This document shows, one piece after another, positions 26,801 through 34,533 of a stretch of DNA of 64,000 nt. This stretch comes from an uncultured Planctomycetia bacterium (lineage in GTDB: Bacteria > Planctomycetota > Phycisphaerae > FEN-1346 > JAACEH01). Each line of letters begins with the position of its first letter. The stretch's first letter is position 1. Position numbers and translations under genes: made by a program. Location: positions 1-64,000 of the forward strand of contig CAIYVX010000024.1 of NCBI GenBank assembly GCA_903929765.1. Reading direction: 5' to 3'. Below the pieces are notes generated by a model. It searched no databases and was not told the DNA's origin. It was given only the letters and a program-made list of their open reading frames with translations.

Positions 26801-27708
26801 GCGATGACGGAAACGAGCGACCCGATAAACGGCGGCAGAAAGATTAAGACCACCAGCCACTTCCTGCGGAAGAAGAGCAGTCCCAGCACGGCGATGCCGA
26901 TGAGCGTGGCGGTGGTCGTCCGCGAGATATCGCCCCGGATCGTCCGGGCGTTGTCCAGGGCCGCCCGGTGGCCGCTGACATAACTGATCTGCACGGCTCC
27001 GGACGGCGGCGCGACGCGGTCGACGGCCTGGCCCATCAGGCTCACCAGTTGCTCGCCGCGGGCCGTGTCGGTGCCGGGGAACTTCGGCGTAGCAATCATG
27101 AGCACATGCCGGCCGTCTTCGGTCGAGATGCGGCCATTGATCATCGTGACTCCGCGGGCGATCGGCGAAAGGGCTTCGAGCTTGGCGGCAAACAAGCCAT
27201 TGGTGCCCAGCGGATCGCGGCGCACTTGCTCCTGAACCAAAGGGTCGAATGGTTCCGAGAGAGCCTGCTTCGCCTCGGCCAGGCGCTGCCCGACGCGCTC
27301 GGGTTCGGCGGCCTCGGCAATCTGACGGAGATCCTCAGCGGAAAAAAGACAGGGTTTCCAGAGCGGCAACCGTTGGGCCAGTGAAAACATCCGGTCTTCG
27401 GAGAAGCGATAGGTCACCCGCTCAAACAGGTTGGAGGCCAGCAATAGCTCATAAAGCTGGTCCGCCGCCCGGACCACCTGCTCGCCGGCCTCGGGCGAGC
27501 CATCCTTAACGCCGATGTCGATGAAGACCGCGTCCAGGGCGCGAAAGTTGTCAATGACCAACCGATAGTCGCTGACCACCGGATCGTGGTCGGGCAGCAG
27601 CGACGTGACGTCCTCGTCGAGGCGCAACTGCCGAAAGAAAAGGCCGCCCGCCGCCACCAGGGCCACGGTCACGGTAACGGCCAGGATCCGTTTCGCCTTG
27701 CTGTTCAT
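23863..27708 (-). CDS. MMPL exporter fused to PlsC acyltransferase and SAM methyltransferase
   Basis: A 1281-residue three-part protein. Residues 1 to about 860 are an MMPL/RND-type exporter: first membrane helix at 7-25, a periplasmic loop, NAVDYGIM and GTGIDYSII in the two helical halves. About 860-1060 is a PlsC/LPLAT acyltransferase with HLAVAD (H-x4-D, His901) and FPEGTRS. About 1065-1281 is a class I methyltransferase with VLDAGCGYG near 1110. It should load, methylate and export the lipid product at the inner membrane. ATG 27708 is chosen because it overlaps the GT2 stop (ATGA); longer starts run into that gene. Fusions of this kind are known in APE-type clusters. Confidence 0.87.
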   Translation of the reverse strand: MNSKAKRILAVTVTVALVAAGGLFFRQLRLDEDVTSLLPDHDPVVSDYRLVIDNFRALDAVFIDIGVKDGSPEAGEQVVRAADQLYELLLASNLFERVTYRFSEDRMFSLAQRLPLWKPCLFSAEDLRQIAEAAEPERVGQRLAEAKQALSEPFDPLVQEQVRRDPLGTNGLFAAKLEALSPIARGVTMINGRISTEDGRHVLMIATPKFPGTDTARGEQLVSLMGQAVDRVAPPSGAVQISYVSGHRAALDNARTIRGDISRTTTATLIGIAVLGLLFFRRKWLVVLIFLPPFIGSLVSVIAFGLVNPVVSAVTVGCGAALIGNAVDYGIMVLYGLDGQNLALGQAASFIRLLYRPLAAASLTTIGALLCLGLSSLPGQRQMGLYGAIGVMGTVLYALFVLPALLSPKPHGSGRPLVALDELCRKILRWRERRGRTIWVVAVLVVLVCLAGLFRLRFDGDVTRLNHLSRATQADQERFESVWGGQPSVSAVVRGRTLEEALQANDRLAATLQGLRRDKTISRYSSVAPLLPSRKTQLENVARWQQFWTPPRLEQVRDTLTQEGRRLKFSPQAFAPFLADLQAAATPFGRPDLEALGLDDMVSGYIASGNSGYMVMTIIYMEEPAALPAVQDGLRSTGAFVLSRPAFVQHVVGLVRNEVVLLGASAGAVVLLLLWLLYGRPDIMVAVFLPVVLAVVVTLGSLGLAGVPLNMMSCLFIVFVLGTGIDYSIILMSQRLNLHWGLGGTMANALGAVLLAALTTMLGFAAMILAAHPALFSLGLAGTIGIGASLLAAVVVVPSAADFLLSDRGRDRVVSLRSLIAGLLVFSYLYLAGCVYLLAIRWLLRLRYRGRPDQRQRATRNFIRAVFLVIHKTYPSLRSRRLVRGLTPETFRQPAVIVANHLAVADIFMLLCLPGDMVLAVAKWVWDVRILGPVLRDAGYILLAGDDVDHFLQQGTACLNQGVSVMVFPEGTRSPDGQIHRFRKGAFELAARTGADILPVLLTNTAEWTPRRGLGLHEHCCLLRVLPRLTRQDFDYTLGAKALADHVRRLLLERQPRDWRLVGRSGTFRSGVRSLYRHAGPYVECYLAGKLRFDAIFRHIDGWVPRTGVVLDAGCGYGLMSNFLARKSPARQVIGLDFCPQRIAIAQRTSGPDGNPSFLLADLRSDPWPAADAVLLIDVLHYWTLEQQRQIIRQACASLRSGGRLVFRDGCNSQGSDRRLIHWSERLARFLGHSPAGEGLFFQDKTFYVEEFARYHVRLVQPVSEIGRSYNLTLLFEKDGG

Positions 27709-28898
27709 GTCCGGCGAGTTCTCCCGGAGATCTTCATGGCCGCGAAGACTAGCGCGGCCGTAACAGCGCCGGCGAAAACCGCCAACACGACACTGCCCAC
27801 GAGATAATCTGTGGCCCAGGCCCAGGCGTTGGACGGCGTGAGTTGGAATTGGAACAACTTTGGCAGCGGCGACCGGCCCAACAGCCATCCTCCGGTGACC
27901 AGACTGGCATAGAGAATGACCGGCAACATCGCCGGAAAGGAAATGTTCGAGGCGGCCAACACCAGGGGCTTGTTCAGTCTTAGCCAGTGGGCGGCACAGA
28001 GGCCGGCCAGCATCTGGAAGCCCCAGATCGGCAGGATGCCGAAGGTGACGCCCAGCCCGACGGCGACCGAGAGCCTGCCCGGCGTGGCCGCCTCGCCGCT
28101 AAACGTCTGCTTAAGCAGAGCGTGCAATCGTCCAGGCAGAGACAACCGGGCAAAGGTCTGGCGAAAAATGACCGCACAGACCGCCGGCGGCAGAAGAAGG
28201 CGCAAGGCGAGCAAGCGGGCATTGAGCTGGCTCACCAGGGCGAAGTCGCGCAGCGGTCGAAAGTGTGAACCGCTGCCGGGCCCCCAGGTGACGCGCTGCG
28301 GAATCGTGACGACTGGAGTTCCGGCCCAGAGGGCCTTGACCAGCACTTCGATCTCAAAGTCATACTTGCGGCACTTGAATGTCAAGGCGTTGATGGGTGC
28401 GAGGGGGTAGGCCCGGAAGCCCGTCTGCGAATCGGCCGTGCGCACGCCCGTTTCGAGCCAGACCCAGAAGTTGGAGTGAGCTCGCAGCAGCCGGCTCTTC
28501 ATTGGTCGCCGGCCAGGGGCCGCCAGTTGGCGCACGCCGAGAACCAGAGCCTCCGGCCGGTCATGGATGGTTCTAAGGAACGCCGGAAGATCAGCGGCGG
28601 TATGTTGGCCATCGCCATCCATAGTTATGACATGCGTGAAGCCCAGGTCTGCGGCCCGGTCAAAGCCGCTCTGGAGGGCCGCGCCTTTGCCCCGGTTATG
28701 GTCGTGCCGCACGAGAGTGATGCTCTCGGTCGCCTTCAGGATCTCCTGCGTCCCATCGGTGGAGCCGTCATCCACGACCATGACCTGGTCCAGGAAGCGG
28801 CGAATCTCGGCAATGACCCCGGCGATGGTGGCCACGTTGTTGTAAACCGGAACCAGAACGCAGGGCCTGACGGCAGAATCGGGCGCGGGGTCACGCAT
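27705..28898 (-). CDS. GT2 glycosyltransferase fused to DUF2062 membrane domain
   Basis: About 397 residues. The first 230 are a family 2 glycosyltransferase of the dolichol-phosphate-mannose-synthase type: VLVPVYNN, VVDDGSTDGT, and MDGDGQH as the DXD-like metal site. The rest is a DUF2062 domain with several membrane segments, including GVTFGILPIWG. This architecture is common next to APE clusters and would glycosylate the product or a carrier lipid. ATG 28898 has AGGAG 11 nt upstream and overlaps the ligase by 8 bp; a GTG 12 nt further upstream is an alternative. Confidence 0.85.
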   Translation of the reverse strand: MRDPAPDSAVRPCVLVPVYNNVATIAGVIAEIRRFLDQVMVVDDGSTDGTQEILKATESITLVRHDHNRGKGAALQSGFDRAADLGFTHVITMDGDGQHTAADLPAFLRTIHDRPEALVLGVRQLAAPGRRPMKSRLLRAHSNFWVWLETGVRTADSQTGFRAYPLAPINALTFKCRKYDFEIEVLVKALWAGTPVVTIPQRVTWGPGSGSHFRPLRDFALVSQLNARLLALRLLLPPAVCAVIFRQTFARLSLPGRLHALLKQTFSGEAATPGRLSVAVGLGVTFGILPIWGFQMLAGLCAAHWLRLNKPLVLAASNISFPAMLPVILYASLVTGGWLLGRSPLPKLFQFQLTPSNAWAWATDYLVGSVVLAVFAGAVTAALVFAAMKISGRTRRT

Positions 28899-30153
28899 GT
28901 GCCGGACCACTCCTGCGGTCGATGAACAGCCGCTTTTTGCGATAGTTCTGCGTGTCGCGCACGGCCTCGATTTCCTGCGCCGTGCCGAGACGAATCGTGG
29001 GCAAGACCTTCAAGTCGCCGCGCAGCCGTTCACGGAGCAGGTCCAGATTGATCGCTTCGTCCGCTTCCAGGAGAATTTCCAGCTCATCCGAAAGAGGCGA
29101 ACTGCTGGTGGCCACGAGAACATAATCCCGGAGGCCGCCGAAGCCGTCCAACGTCTTCTGGATCGCCGAGGGAAAGAGCTTGACGCCCTTGATCTTGAGC
29201 ATCTGGTTCTTCCGAAAGAGGATGGGGCCGAGGCGCGGCGTAGCCAGGCCGCAGGTGCACGGCTCTTCGATCAGGAAAGAGCAGTCGCCGGTCCGGTAGC
29301 GCAGCAAGGGCAGGGCCTCGACGCCGAAGGTGGTGATCACGATCTCGCCCACCTGGCCCGGCGCGACCGGTTGGCCCAGGTCGTCCAGGATCTCGACGTA
29401 ATGAGCCTCGGGACAGAGGTGTCCCCCGCGGCCCGCGTCGCACTCACAGAGCGAACTGGCCAGTTCGGTGGCGGCATAGGTCGAATAGAGCCGCGCGCCC
29501 CAGGCGTCGTGAATCATTCGCCCGAGCGGGGTCAGTTGAAAATCAGCTTCGCGGAGCGGTTCGCCGATGCAGATCAATTTTTTGACGGTTGAGTGGTTCA
29601 GTTCGAGGCCTTGTCCGGACGCGTACTCGGCCACTCTCTTGAGAAAGGAGGGCACCGAGATGATCGCGGTCGCCGATAATTGCCGCATCAGGCTCAACAA
29701 CATCGCCGGCGAACCCGAACCGACCCGGACCGCCGTTGCGCCCAGGGCCTTCAGCCCTTCAAAATAGGCCAAACCGGCCATGAAACAGCGGTCCAGGGTC
29801 ACGGCCAAAAGAACGGTATCATTTCTGGTCAAGCCGGCGAGTTGAAAGGAAAACCGTTCGCTCCGGCCCAGGCGGGCAATGTCGTTGGCGGTCAGGGGGT
29901 AGGGCAGGGGCAGGCCGGTCGTGCCACTGGTGGTGACGATGTCCACCACCTCGGCCTGCGGGACGCACCACATCCCGGCGCCCTGCTCGGCCAGGTCGTG
30001 CCTGGTGGTTAAGGGCAACCGCCGGAAGTCCAGGGCGGTGTTGATTTCGGCGGGAGAGAGTCCCAGGCCGTCAAGCCGAGCACGGTAGAAGGGACTGTGC
30101 TCATAGGCATAGCGGACCGCGCAAGAAAGAGAGGCGTCCAGAGCAGATGACAT
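28891..30153 (-). CDS. PaaK-like AMP-dependent aryl/acyl ligase
   Basis: About 420 residues of the phenylacetate-CoA-ligase branch of adenylating enzymes. The signature TTSGTTGLPLPY gives the P-loop, YAATE the adenine site, and LLRYRTGD the hinge region; the end contains DTQNYRKKR with a C-terminal Lys. In an aryl polyene pathway such a ligase would activate the aromatic starter acid for loading on ACP. The substrate is not readable from sequence. It is the first gene of the 16-kb minus-strand operon. ATG 30153 lacks a good Shine-Dalgarno; a start further upstream would run into the promoter. Confidence 0.82.
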   Translation of the reverse strand: MSSALDASLSCAVRYAYEHSPFYRARLDGLGLSPAEINTALDFRRLPLTTRHDLAEQGAGMWCVPQAEVVDIVTTSGTTGLPLPYPLTANDIARLGRSERFSFQLAGLTRNDTVLLAVTLDRCFMAGLAYFEGLKALGATAVRVGSGSPAMLLSLMRQLSATAIISVPSFLKRVAEYASGQGLELNHSTVKKLICIGEPLREADFQLTPLGRMIHDAWGARLYSTYAATELASSLCECDAGRGGHLCPEAHYVEILDDLGQPVAPGQVGEIVITTFGVEALPLLRYRTGDCSFLIEEPCTCGLATPRLGPILFRKNQMLKIKGVKLFPSAIQKTLDGFGGLRDYVLVATSSSPLSDELEILLEADEAINLDLLRERLRGDLKVLPTIRLGTAQEIEAVRDTQNYRKKRLFIDRRSGPAHA

Positions 30154-30208
30154 GGCATCGCACTTAAGGCTTGTGTTTGATGGCGGTTCAGAATACCTTA
30201 ACGCGGAT

Positions 30209-30238
30209 AGTATAGAAATCATTCCCGGAGGCGTACAA
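30209..30238 (-). promoter_or_regulatory. Candidate promoter of the minus-strand operon
   Basis: On the minus strand, a good -10 TATACT (30214-30209) with a weak -35 TTGTAC (30238-30233) at 18 bp. It lies about 55 bp before the ligase start. The -10 is convincing, the -35 is not. Confidence 0.45.
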
Positions 30239-30293
30239 GCTAAATGTGCGGCCCGCGGCGACCACGGCTGGACAATCCGGCCGGGTCGCCTCC

Positions 30294-30322
30294 TTGACCC
30301 GCTTTGGGCCGGCCTCTATAGT
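30294..30322 (+). promoter_or_regulatory. Candidate sigma-70-like promoter of the phosphatase-like gene
   Basis: TTGACC (30294-30299), 17 bp, TATAGT (30317-30322). Start of transcription would be near 30329, about 20 nt before the GTG at 30350, leaving room for the GGGAGGA site. Confidence 0.6.
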
Positions 30323-30349
30323 AATCAGTTCGTATGGGAGGACAACCGC

Positions 30350-31822
30350 GTGCGCTATTCGGCAACTATCGCGATCTGGCTGATCCTGACTGGGTGCCTG
30401 ACCGGCTGTGGGCCGGAGGGGTTGCGGCTCCGACCGGTCGATTCGCCTTCGTGTTCCGAGGCTTTCAAGAGCTTTGACACGCACGGTGACGGCCGGGCCG
30501 ATTTCTTTCTGTTGGCGAACGCCGCGGGGCGAGTCGATCGGATCGGTTACGACGTCAGCGGCGCCGGCAAACCGGACGTGGTCATCGGACTCGACGACCT
30601 TCGTGAGGATCAGTGCCGGCATCTCGTCATCATCCTGGACGGCTTCGGTTACGACGTGGTTAGAAAATACTATGACGATGGCGGGCTGCGGTTTTGCCAT
30701 GTGCCGTCGAAGGTGATTGCGACCTATCCGACGATGACCGACTTGTGTCTGGCCGACGCCCTGCGGGTGGCGCCGTGTCCGGCCCTCCAAGCCAGATATT
30801 ATGATTTTAAGACTAACGATTCCACCGGCGGCGCTCTGGCTTATCTGGCCTCGACCAATGAACCCTATAATCGTGTTCTGGGCTATCGCGCCGAAAAAAG
30901 TCAGGACGGCCTGGCCTTCCTACAGGGCTGGCCCGTCTTCCAAACTGACCTGCGGGATCTGATGCGGGCCTTCAACAAGAGCCCGTCTCATGAAATCATC
31001 GGCTATCTGGTCAGTTCGGCGGCGATCAGCACCAGGGATGGCGCGGCCGGGCAACGCAAGTGCCTGGAACAGGTTGATTTGGCTGTGGCCCAAATCCTCT
31101 GGCAGACCCATGGACTGGTTAAGGTGACCATCTTTGCCGATCATGGCCATGGTTACAAGCCGCCCATCATGGTGGACTTCGAGACGCTGCTGAAGGCCAG
31201 GGGCTGGCATTTCACGGACCATCTGCATGAGGCTAGGGACGTGAGCTTCGTGCCCATGGGCGTGGTGACTGAGGCGTCGTTCAACGCGCGCCGGCCGGCC
31301 CTGCTGGCCGCCGACCTGGCGGAGTGCTCAGGTGTGGAGTTGGCCAGCTTCGTCGAGGGCGACCAGGTGGTCGTCCTGTCTCACGATCATGGGCGGGCCA
31401 CGATCCGGAAGATCGGCCGGGGCTACACCTACCAGGCCGCCGCGGGTGATCCGCTGCAACTGCACGAAGCTTTGGCGGGCCTGACCGCCGACGCCCAGGG
31501 CGCTTATGATGCGGACCAGGTCTTGAAAGCCACGGTCAACAGCGCTTACCCCGCGGCGCCGGAACGGCTCTGGCGAGCCCACTTCGGCCTGGTCGAAAAC
31601 CCGGGGAACGTGCTGGTCTCGTTGCAGGATGATCGCTGCTCGGGCCTGAACGTGTTCAAGGATCTTGTGGCGATCGCCTCGACCCACGGCAGCCTCAACC
31701 GCATCAACAGCACCACCTTCATCATGTCCACGCTCGGGCCCTTGCCCCCGGTCATGCGCTCCCGCGACATTCCTGCCAACATGACGCAACTGCTGGGCGT
31801 CCGGTGGCCGGAAACCAGGTGA
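30350..31822 (+). CDS. Alkaline-phosphatase-superfamily lipoprotein
   Basis: A 490-residue lipoprotein: a signal ending LTGCLTGC, then repeated DTHGDGRADF and DVSGAGKPDV Ca-binding-like loops (about 35-75). An alkaline-phosphatase-fold domain follows. Metal sites are seen as IILDGFG (first Asp), TYPTMTD as the Thr nucleophile region, FADHGHG and LSHDHG. Likely hydrolyses a phospho- or sulfo-ester outside the cytoplasm, or transfers a phosphoryl group; the substrate is unknown. GTG start with GGGAGGA. Divergent from the main operon and convergent with the next dehydratase; unusual for APE clusters. Confidence 0.75.
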   Translation: MRYSATIAIWLILTGCLTGCGPEGLRLRPVDSPSCSEAFKSFDTHGDGRADFFLLANAAGRVDRIGYDVSGAGKPDVVIGLDDLREDQCRHLVIILDGFGYDVVRKYYDDGGLRFCHVPSKVIATYPTMTDLCLADALRVAPCPALQARYYDFKTNDSTGGALAYLASTNEPYNRVLGYRAEKSQDGLAFLQGWPVFQTDLRDLMRAFNKSPSHEIIGYLVSSAAISTRDGAAGQRKCLEQVDLAVAQILWQTHGLVKVTIFADHGHGYKPPIMVDFETLLKARGWHFTDHLHEARDVSFVPMGVVTEASFNARRPALLAADLAECSGVELASFVEGDQVVVLSHDHGRATIRKIGRGYTYQAAAGDPLQLHEALAGLTADAQGAYDADQVLKATVNSAYPAAPERLWRAHFGLVENPGNVLVSLQDDRCSGLNVFKDLVAIASTHGSLNRINSTTFIMSTLGPLPPVMRSRDIPANMTQLLGVRWPETR

Positions 31823-31894
31823 ACCAGGTGAACCTGGCGGGCCGCAGCGCTCGTTGGCCGGCCAGAGAGTAATTGCTGACCAGGAGCCGAATCC

Positions 31895-32254
31895 TCATAC
31901 CGCCACCAGCAGGATCAGTTTCGCCACAGGAAGACCGTCCACCAGAAGAGTCGCCCGCACTTCCTGCCGGCCTTCGACGTCGGCAACCACCGCCTCGAGT
32001 GTGAGCAAGTCACCGGGAACCACCGGCTTCAGAAACTTGGCCTTTCGAACCGCCACCAAGCGGCAGGGGCGGCCGAGGACCGCTGCAAAAGCCACCAGGG
32101 TCAGTTCGATCTGGAAGACGCCGGGCAGCAGGGGCTGCCCGGGAAAGTGCCCGCGGAAGACGGCCTGGTCGGGACGAAACCGGAACGTTGCCAGCAGGCG
32201 GTTGCCATCGCGGCTTGGGGTTTTCTCCAGGGCGTCAAGAATGTCTTGTCGCAT
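31895..32254 (-). CDS. Small hotdog 3-hydroxyacyl-ACP dehydratase-like protein
   Basis: A 119-residue hotdog protein related to FabA/FabZ with FRGHFPGQPLLPGV, containing the FabZ catalytic-loop His. This is the ApeI-like second dehydratase of aryl-polyene clusters and may act as the partner of the larger dehydratase at 16137. The next gene upstream ends 1 nt before its ATG, so it is the last gene of a three-gene minus-strand unit (LolA-like, DUF3261, dehydratase). Confidence 0.8.
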   Translation of the reverse strand: MRQDILDALEKTPSRDGNRLLATFRFRPDQAVFRGHFPGQPLLPGVFQIELTLVAFAAVLGRPCRLVAVRKAKFLKPVVPGDLLTLEAVVADVEGRQEVRATLLVDGLPVAKLILLVAV

Positions 32255-32255
32255 G

Positions 32256-32993
32256 TCAGGATCCTGTGGCGGGAGAAGGGCCTCGGTTCGCCGTTACGCT
32301 TAACTTGACCAAATGCACATTCAGCGTGTAGCCGTACTCGTAGTCCGCCACCGTCAAGTCGAGCGGGACCGGTCGGGCCCAGCCGGCCAGGAGTTGGTAA
32401 TCGCCGAAATCGATTTGATAGCGCATGCGGCCGTCCTTGGCGCGAACATAGTGACGAAGCTGCCGGGTCTCGCGGTCGAACTGAAATTCCACAATTTCGC
32501 CGTCCGGTCGGCAGGAGACCAAGCCCACGCCGCCATCACGGTGCAGCCACAAGGTTGCGCCCTTTTCCGGCGCCGCTAGATAGACCGTAGCGGCATCGCG
32601 CCAAGCGCAGTTAATGAGTACCGCATCACTCCAACCCGATGAATTCCTGGATACCACCGGCGCACTCAACGCCTGCTGCGTCACCTCGAAGATGGTATTG
32701 CCGAAATCGGAAAGGGCCACAAGGCTCAGTTGATCAGGCCGGCCGGCCAACACATAGCTCGTAAAGGCGACCTGGTCCCCGCGAGTCAGGATGACGCGGT
32801 GCGTGGCGTGAAACGTTGCAGGATACATCTCCACCCGGCTCTGGCGAAGACTCTCCAGCAGGCCCTCGTTCACCAGAGGCCGGCCGGCATCGTAAGGGAC
32901 TTGGCCACACCCCGCAAGCACCGCACAGAGGCCTGACGCAAAAATGGCCGGCAGTCGCCCGAGCCACTGGGATCGGATTAGAAGAGCAGACAT
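32256..32993 (-). CDS. DUF3261-type outer-membrane lipoprotein
   Basis: A 245-residue lipoprotein with signal ending AVLAGCGQ and lipid-modified Cys about residue 29. The rest is a beta-rich lipid-carrier-like domain matching the DUF3261 (ApeN-like) class. In APE systems this protein works with a LolA-like carrier and the MMPL exporter to place the lipid in the outer membrane. ATG 32993 is chosen because it gives the signal peptide; the longer frame upstream does not look like protein. Confidence 0.75.
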   Translation of the reverse strand: MSALLIRSQWLGRLPAIFASGLCAVLAGCGQVPYDAGRPLVNEGLLESLRQSRVEMYPATFHATHRVILTRGDQVAFTSYVLAGRPDQLSLVALSDFGNTIFEVTQQALSAPVVSRNSSGWSDAVLINCAWRDAATVYLAAPEKGATLWLHRDGGVGLVSCRPDGEIVEFQFDRETRQLRHYVRAKDGRMRYQIDFGDYQLLAGWARPVPLDLTVADYEYGYTLNVHLVKLSVTANRGPSPATGS

Positions 32994-33054
32994 GCGAAAC
33001 CCCGACTTTCTGGCGGCCAATTGCCGACACGCCCCGGCTGCTTCGCTCAACCAG

Positions 33055-33960
33055 TTATTCCGCCCGCCTGGCGGAAGCAGCCGCCTGTCCCGACCGCAGG
33101 TTGGCGGCAGCATGGTCGCTGGATGGCGCGGTGGCGGCCGGAGTTGAGAAAAGCAACTTGAGGTCGGCCGGACTGGCGGCCGTAAGGTCAAAAGCTTCTT
33201 TGGGCAACACCAGGCCGCGCTGTTCGGCCACGAAGTTCATAATGCTGTAATCTCCGTTGGCCTCGCGCAGCGTCAGCGACGAAAAGCGCGTTCTGTCCTG
33301 GCTCAGTTCCAAGTCGATTTCGGCGATCACCTTGAGCATAGCTTCGTTTCGCGGAACCAGCTTCACGGTCAGGCCCGTGCCCTCCAGAATGGAAATATCA
33401 TACACGGCATTCCGGCCGCCGAAATCACCTTGTAGCCATAAGGCAATTTGATTCATCACGGCCAGGATGCCCCCGCGGCCGGGAGTTTCGAGCTTTTTCC
33501 ATTGGCCGGCCGGCTTTTCGTATTTGGCCACACTCTGGCCATTGGCGATGACCACCGACTGGAAGGGTTCGCAGATCTCAAAGCGGATATTATTCGGGAA
33601 CTGGAAGAGGCAGCGGCCGCTGGTCTGAATAACCTCCTCCAGGATGGCTCGATGGGTTTCCTGTTTGAACTCAACGCTGGCCGACCGAATGCCGCCCATG
33701 TTCTGGTGCAGTTGCTTAAGAAACTCGGCCGTCTCCTGGTCGTCCAGAGTGCGCGTGGGTTTTACCGGAGCAGGCGGCACAAGGGCCGGCGGCGCTGTTG
33801 GCGTGCCGGCCGAGGGAGCGCTGGTCGCGGAGGTCGCGCCGGCTGAGGAGGTGGCCGACTCCGGTACTGTTCCCGGCCCGGCCTGAGCGCTTACGGACAG
33901 GCCAGGCGTAAAGAGAAGAAGCGCTGACGCCGCCAGCAGGGCGACCACGACGTGGTTCAT
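33055..33960 (-). CDS. LolA-like outer-membrane lipid carrier protein
   Basis: A 301-residue secreted protein: signal peptide ending SVSAQA, a long Pro/Ser/Ala/Thr-rich linker (about 28-70), then a LolA/LolB-type carrier domain with QETHRAILEE, NNIRFEICEP and related strands. It corresponds to the ApeL-type periplasmic carrier, moving the product between membranes. ATG 33960 with AGGGAAG upstream. The gene lies 61 bp before the DUF3261 gene on the same strand. Confidence 0.8.
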   Translation of the reverse strand: MNHVVVALLAASALLLFTPGLSVSAQAGPGTVPESATSSAGATSATSAPSAGTPTAPPALVPPAPVKPTRTLDDQETAEFLKQLHQNMGGIRSASVEFKQETHRAILEEVIQTSGRCLFQFPNNIRFEICEPFQSVVIANGQSVAKYEKPAGQWKKLETPGRGGILAVMNQIALWLQGDFGGRNAVYDISILEGTGLTVKLVPRNEAMLKVIAEIDLELSQDRTRFSSLTLREANGDYSIMNFVAEQRGLVLPKEAFDLTAASPADLKLLFSTPAATAPSSDHAAANLRSGQAAASARRAE

Positions 33961-34095
33961 TTGGACGCTTCCCTGCGACTTTCTTCCCCGTGCGACAGGA
34001 TCAATGCTGCTGATTGTACTTTTCCTTATTGAGCCGTCAAGGTATTCGCGGCCAGCGCGCCATCGCTCGCCAACTGTTGGCCGGTACAAGAAGAA

Positions 34096-34122
34096 AGGGC
34101 CCCGGAACGATTTCCGGGGCCC
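34096..34122 (-). terminator. Intrinsic terminator
   Basis: Stem AGGGCCCCGGA / TTCCGGGGCCCT around ACGAT (34096-34122), followed on the minus strand by a short CTTCTT stretch. It lies immediately after the beta-helix gene and before the LolA-like promoter region. About 135 bp from 33961 to 34095 contains no gene I can support. Confidence 0.8.
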
Positions 34123-34125
34123 TCT

Positions 34126-34533
34126 TCATTTGCGGCTCAACCAGGCCTGCGCCTGATCGTCAGCGTGGCCGAGCCGAGGCGGCGAAGATACCCAGTTCGC
34201 GGGAAGAATAAGTGGTGCCGCCGCCACCGCCGGCGTCTCGGCGACCGAGGTGTCGGTGACCAAGAATCTATTGTTTCCGCTGCCAAGTTGATACGCAAAG
34301 CCCTGTAATTTCCCGCCGAATTTGTTGATAAACAACGAGTTGCTGGCCACCAGGGTGTTATACATCGACGGACTGCACCAGATGCTCATGTTGAACCCAT
34401 TGGAGATGTCGACCGGCACCGGCGTCCCGCCGCCACCCGACGACACCGTGAAGTTTGCCGTCAGCGTCACGTTGCCCTGCACCGTCAGCGACGTCGTCGC
34501 CGCGTTGACATTGGTCACCGTCCCGCCGGTGTC
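34126..34533 (-). pseudogene. C-terminal part of the beta-helix protein beyond an in-frame TAG
   Basis: Reading continues in the same frame after the amber stop at 34534-34536 for about 135 codons. It starts with the second half of an InlB-type repeat (DTGGTVTNVNAATTSLTVQG), matching the complete repeat just upstream, then DISNGFNMSIWCSP and a variable end. An alternative frame near the end carries a hydrophobic stretch followed by IRRRPG, which could be a worn PEP-CTERM tail; that is weak. Confidence 0.55.

Noticed and set aside
23863-27888. Longer start for the MMPL fusion at 27888
   Set aside because: The extra 60 residues lie inside the GT2 gene and are not protein-like; ATG 27708 overlaps the stop precisely.
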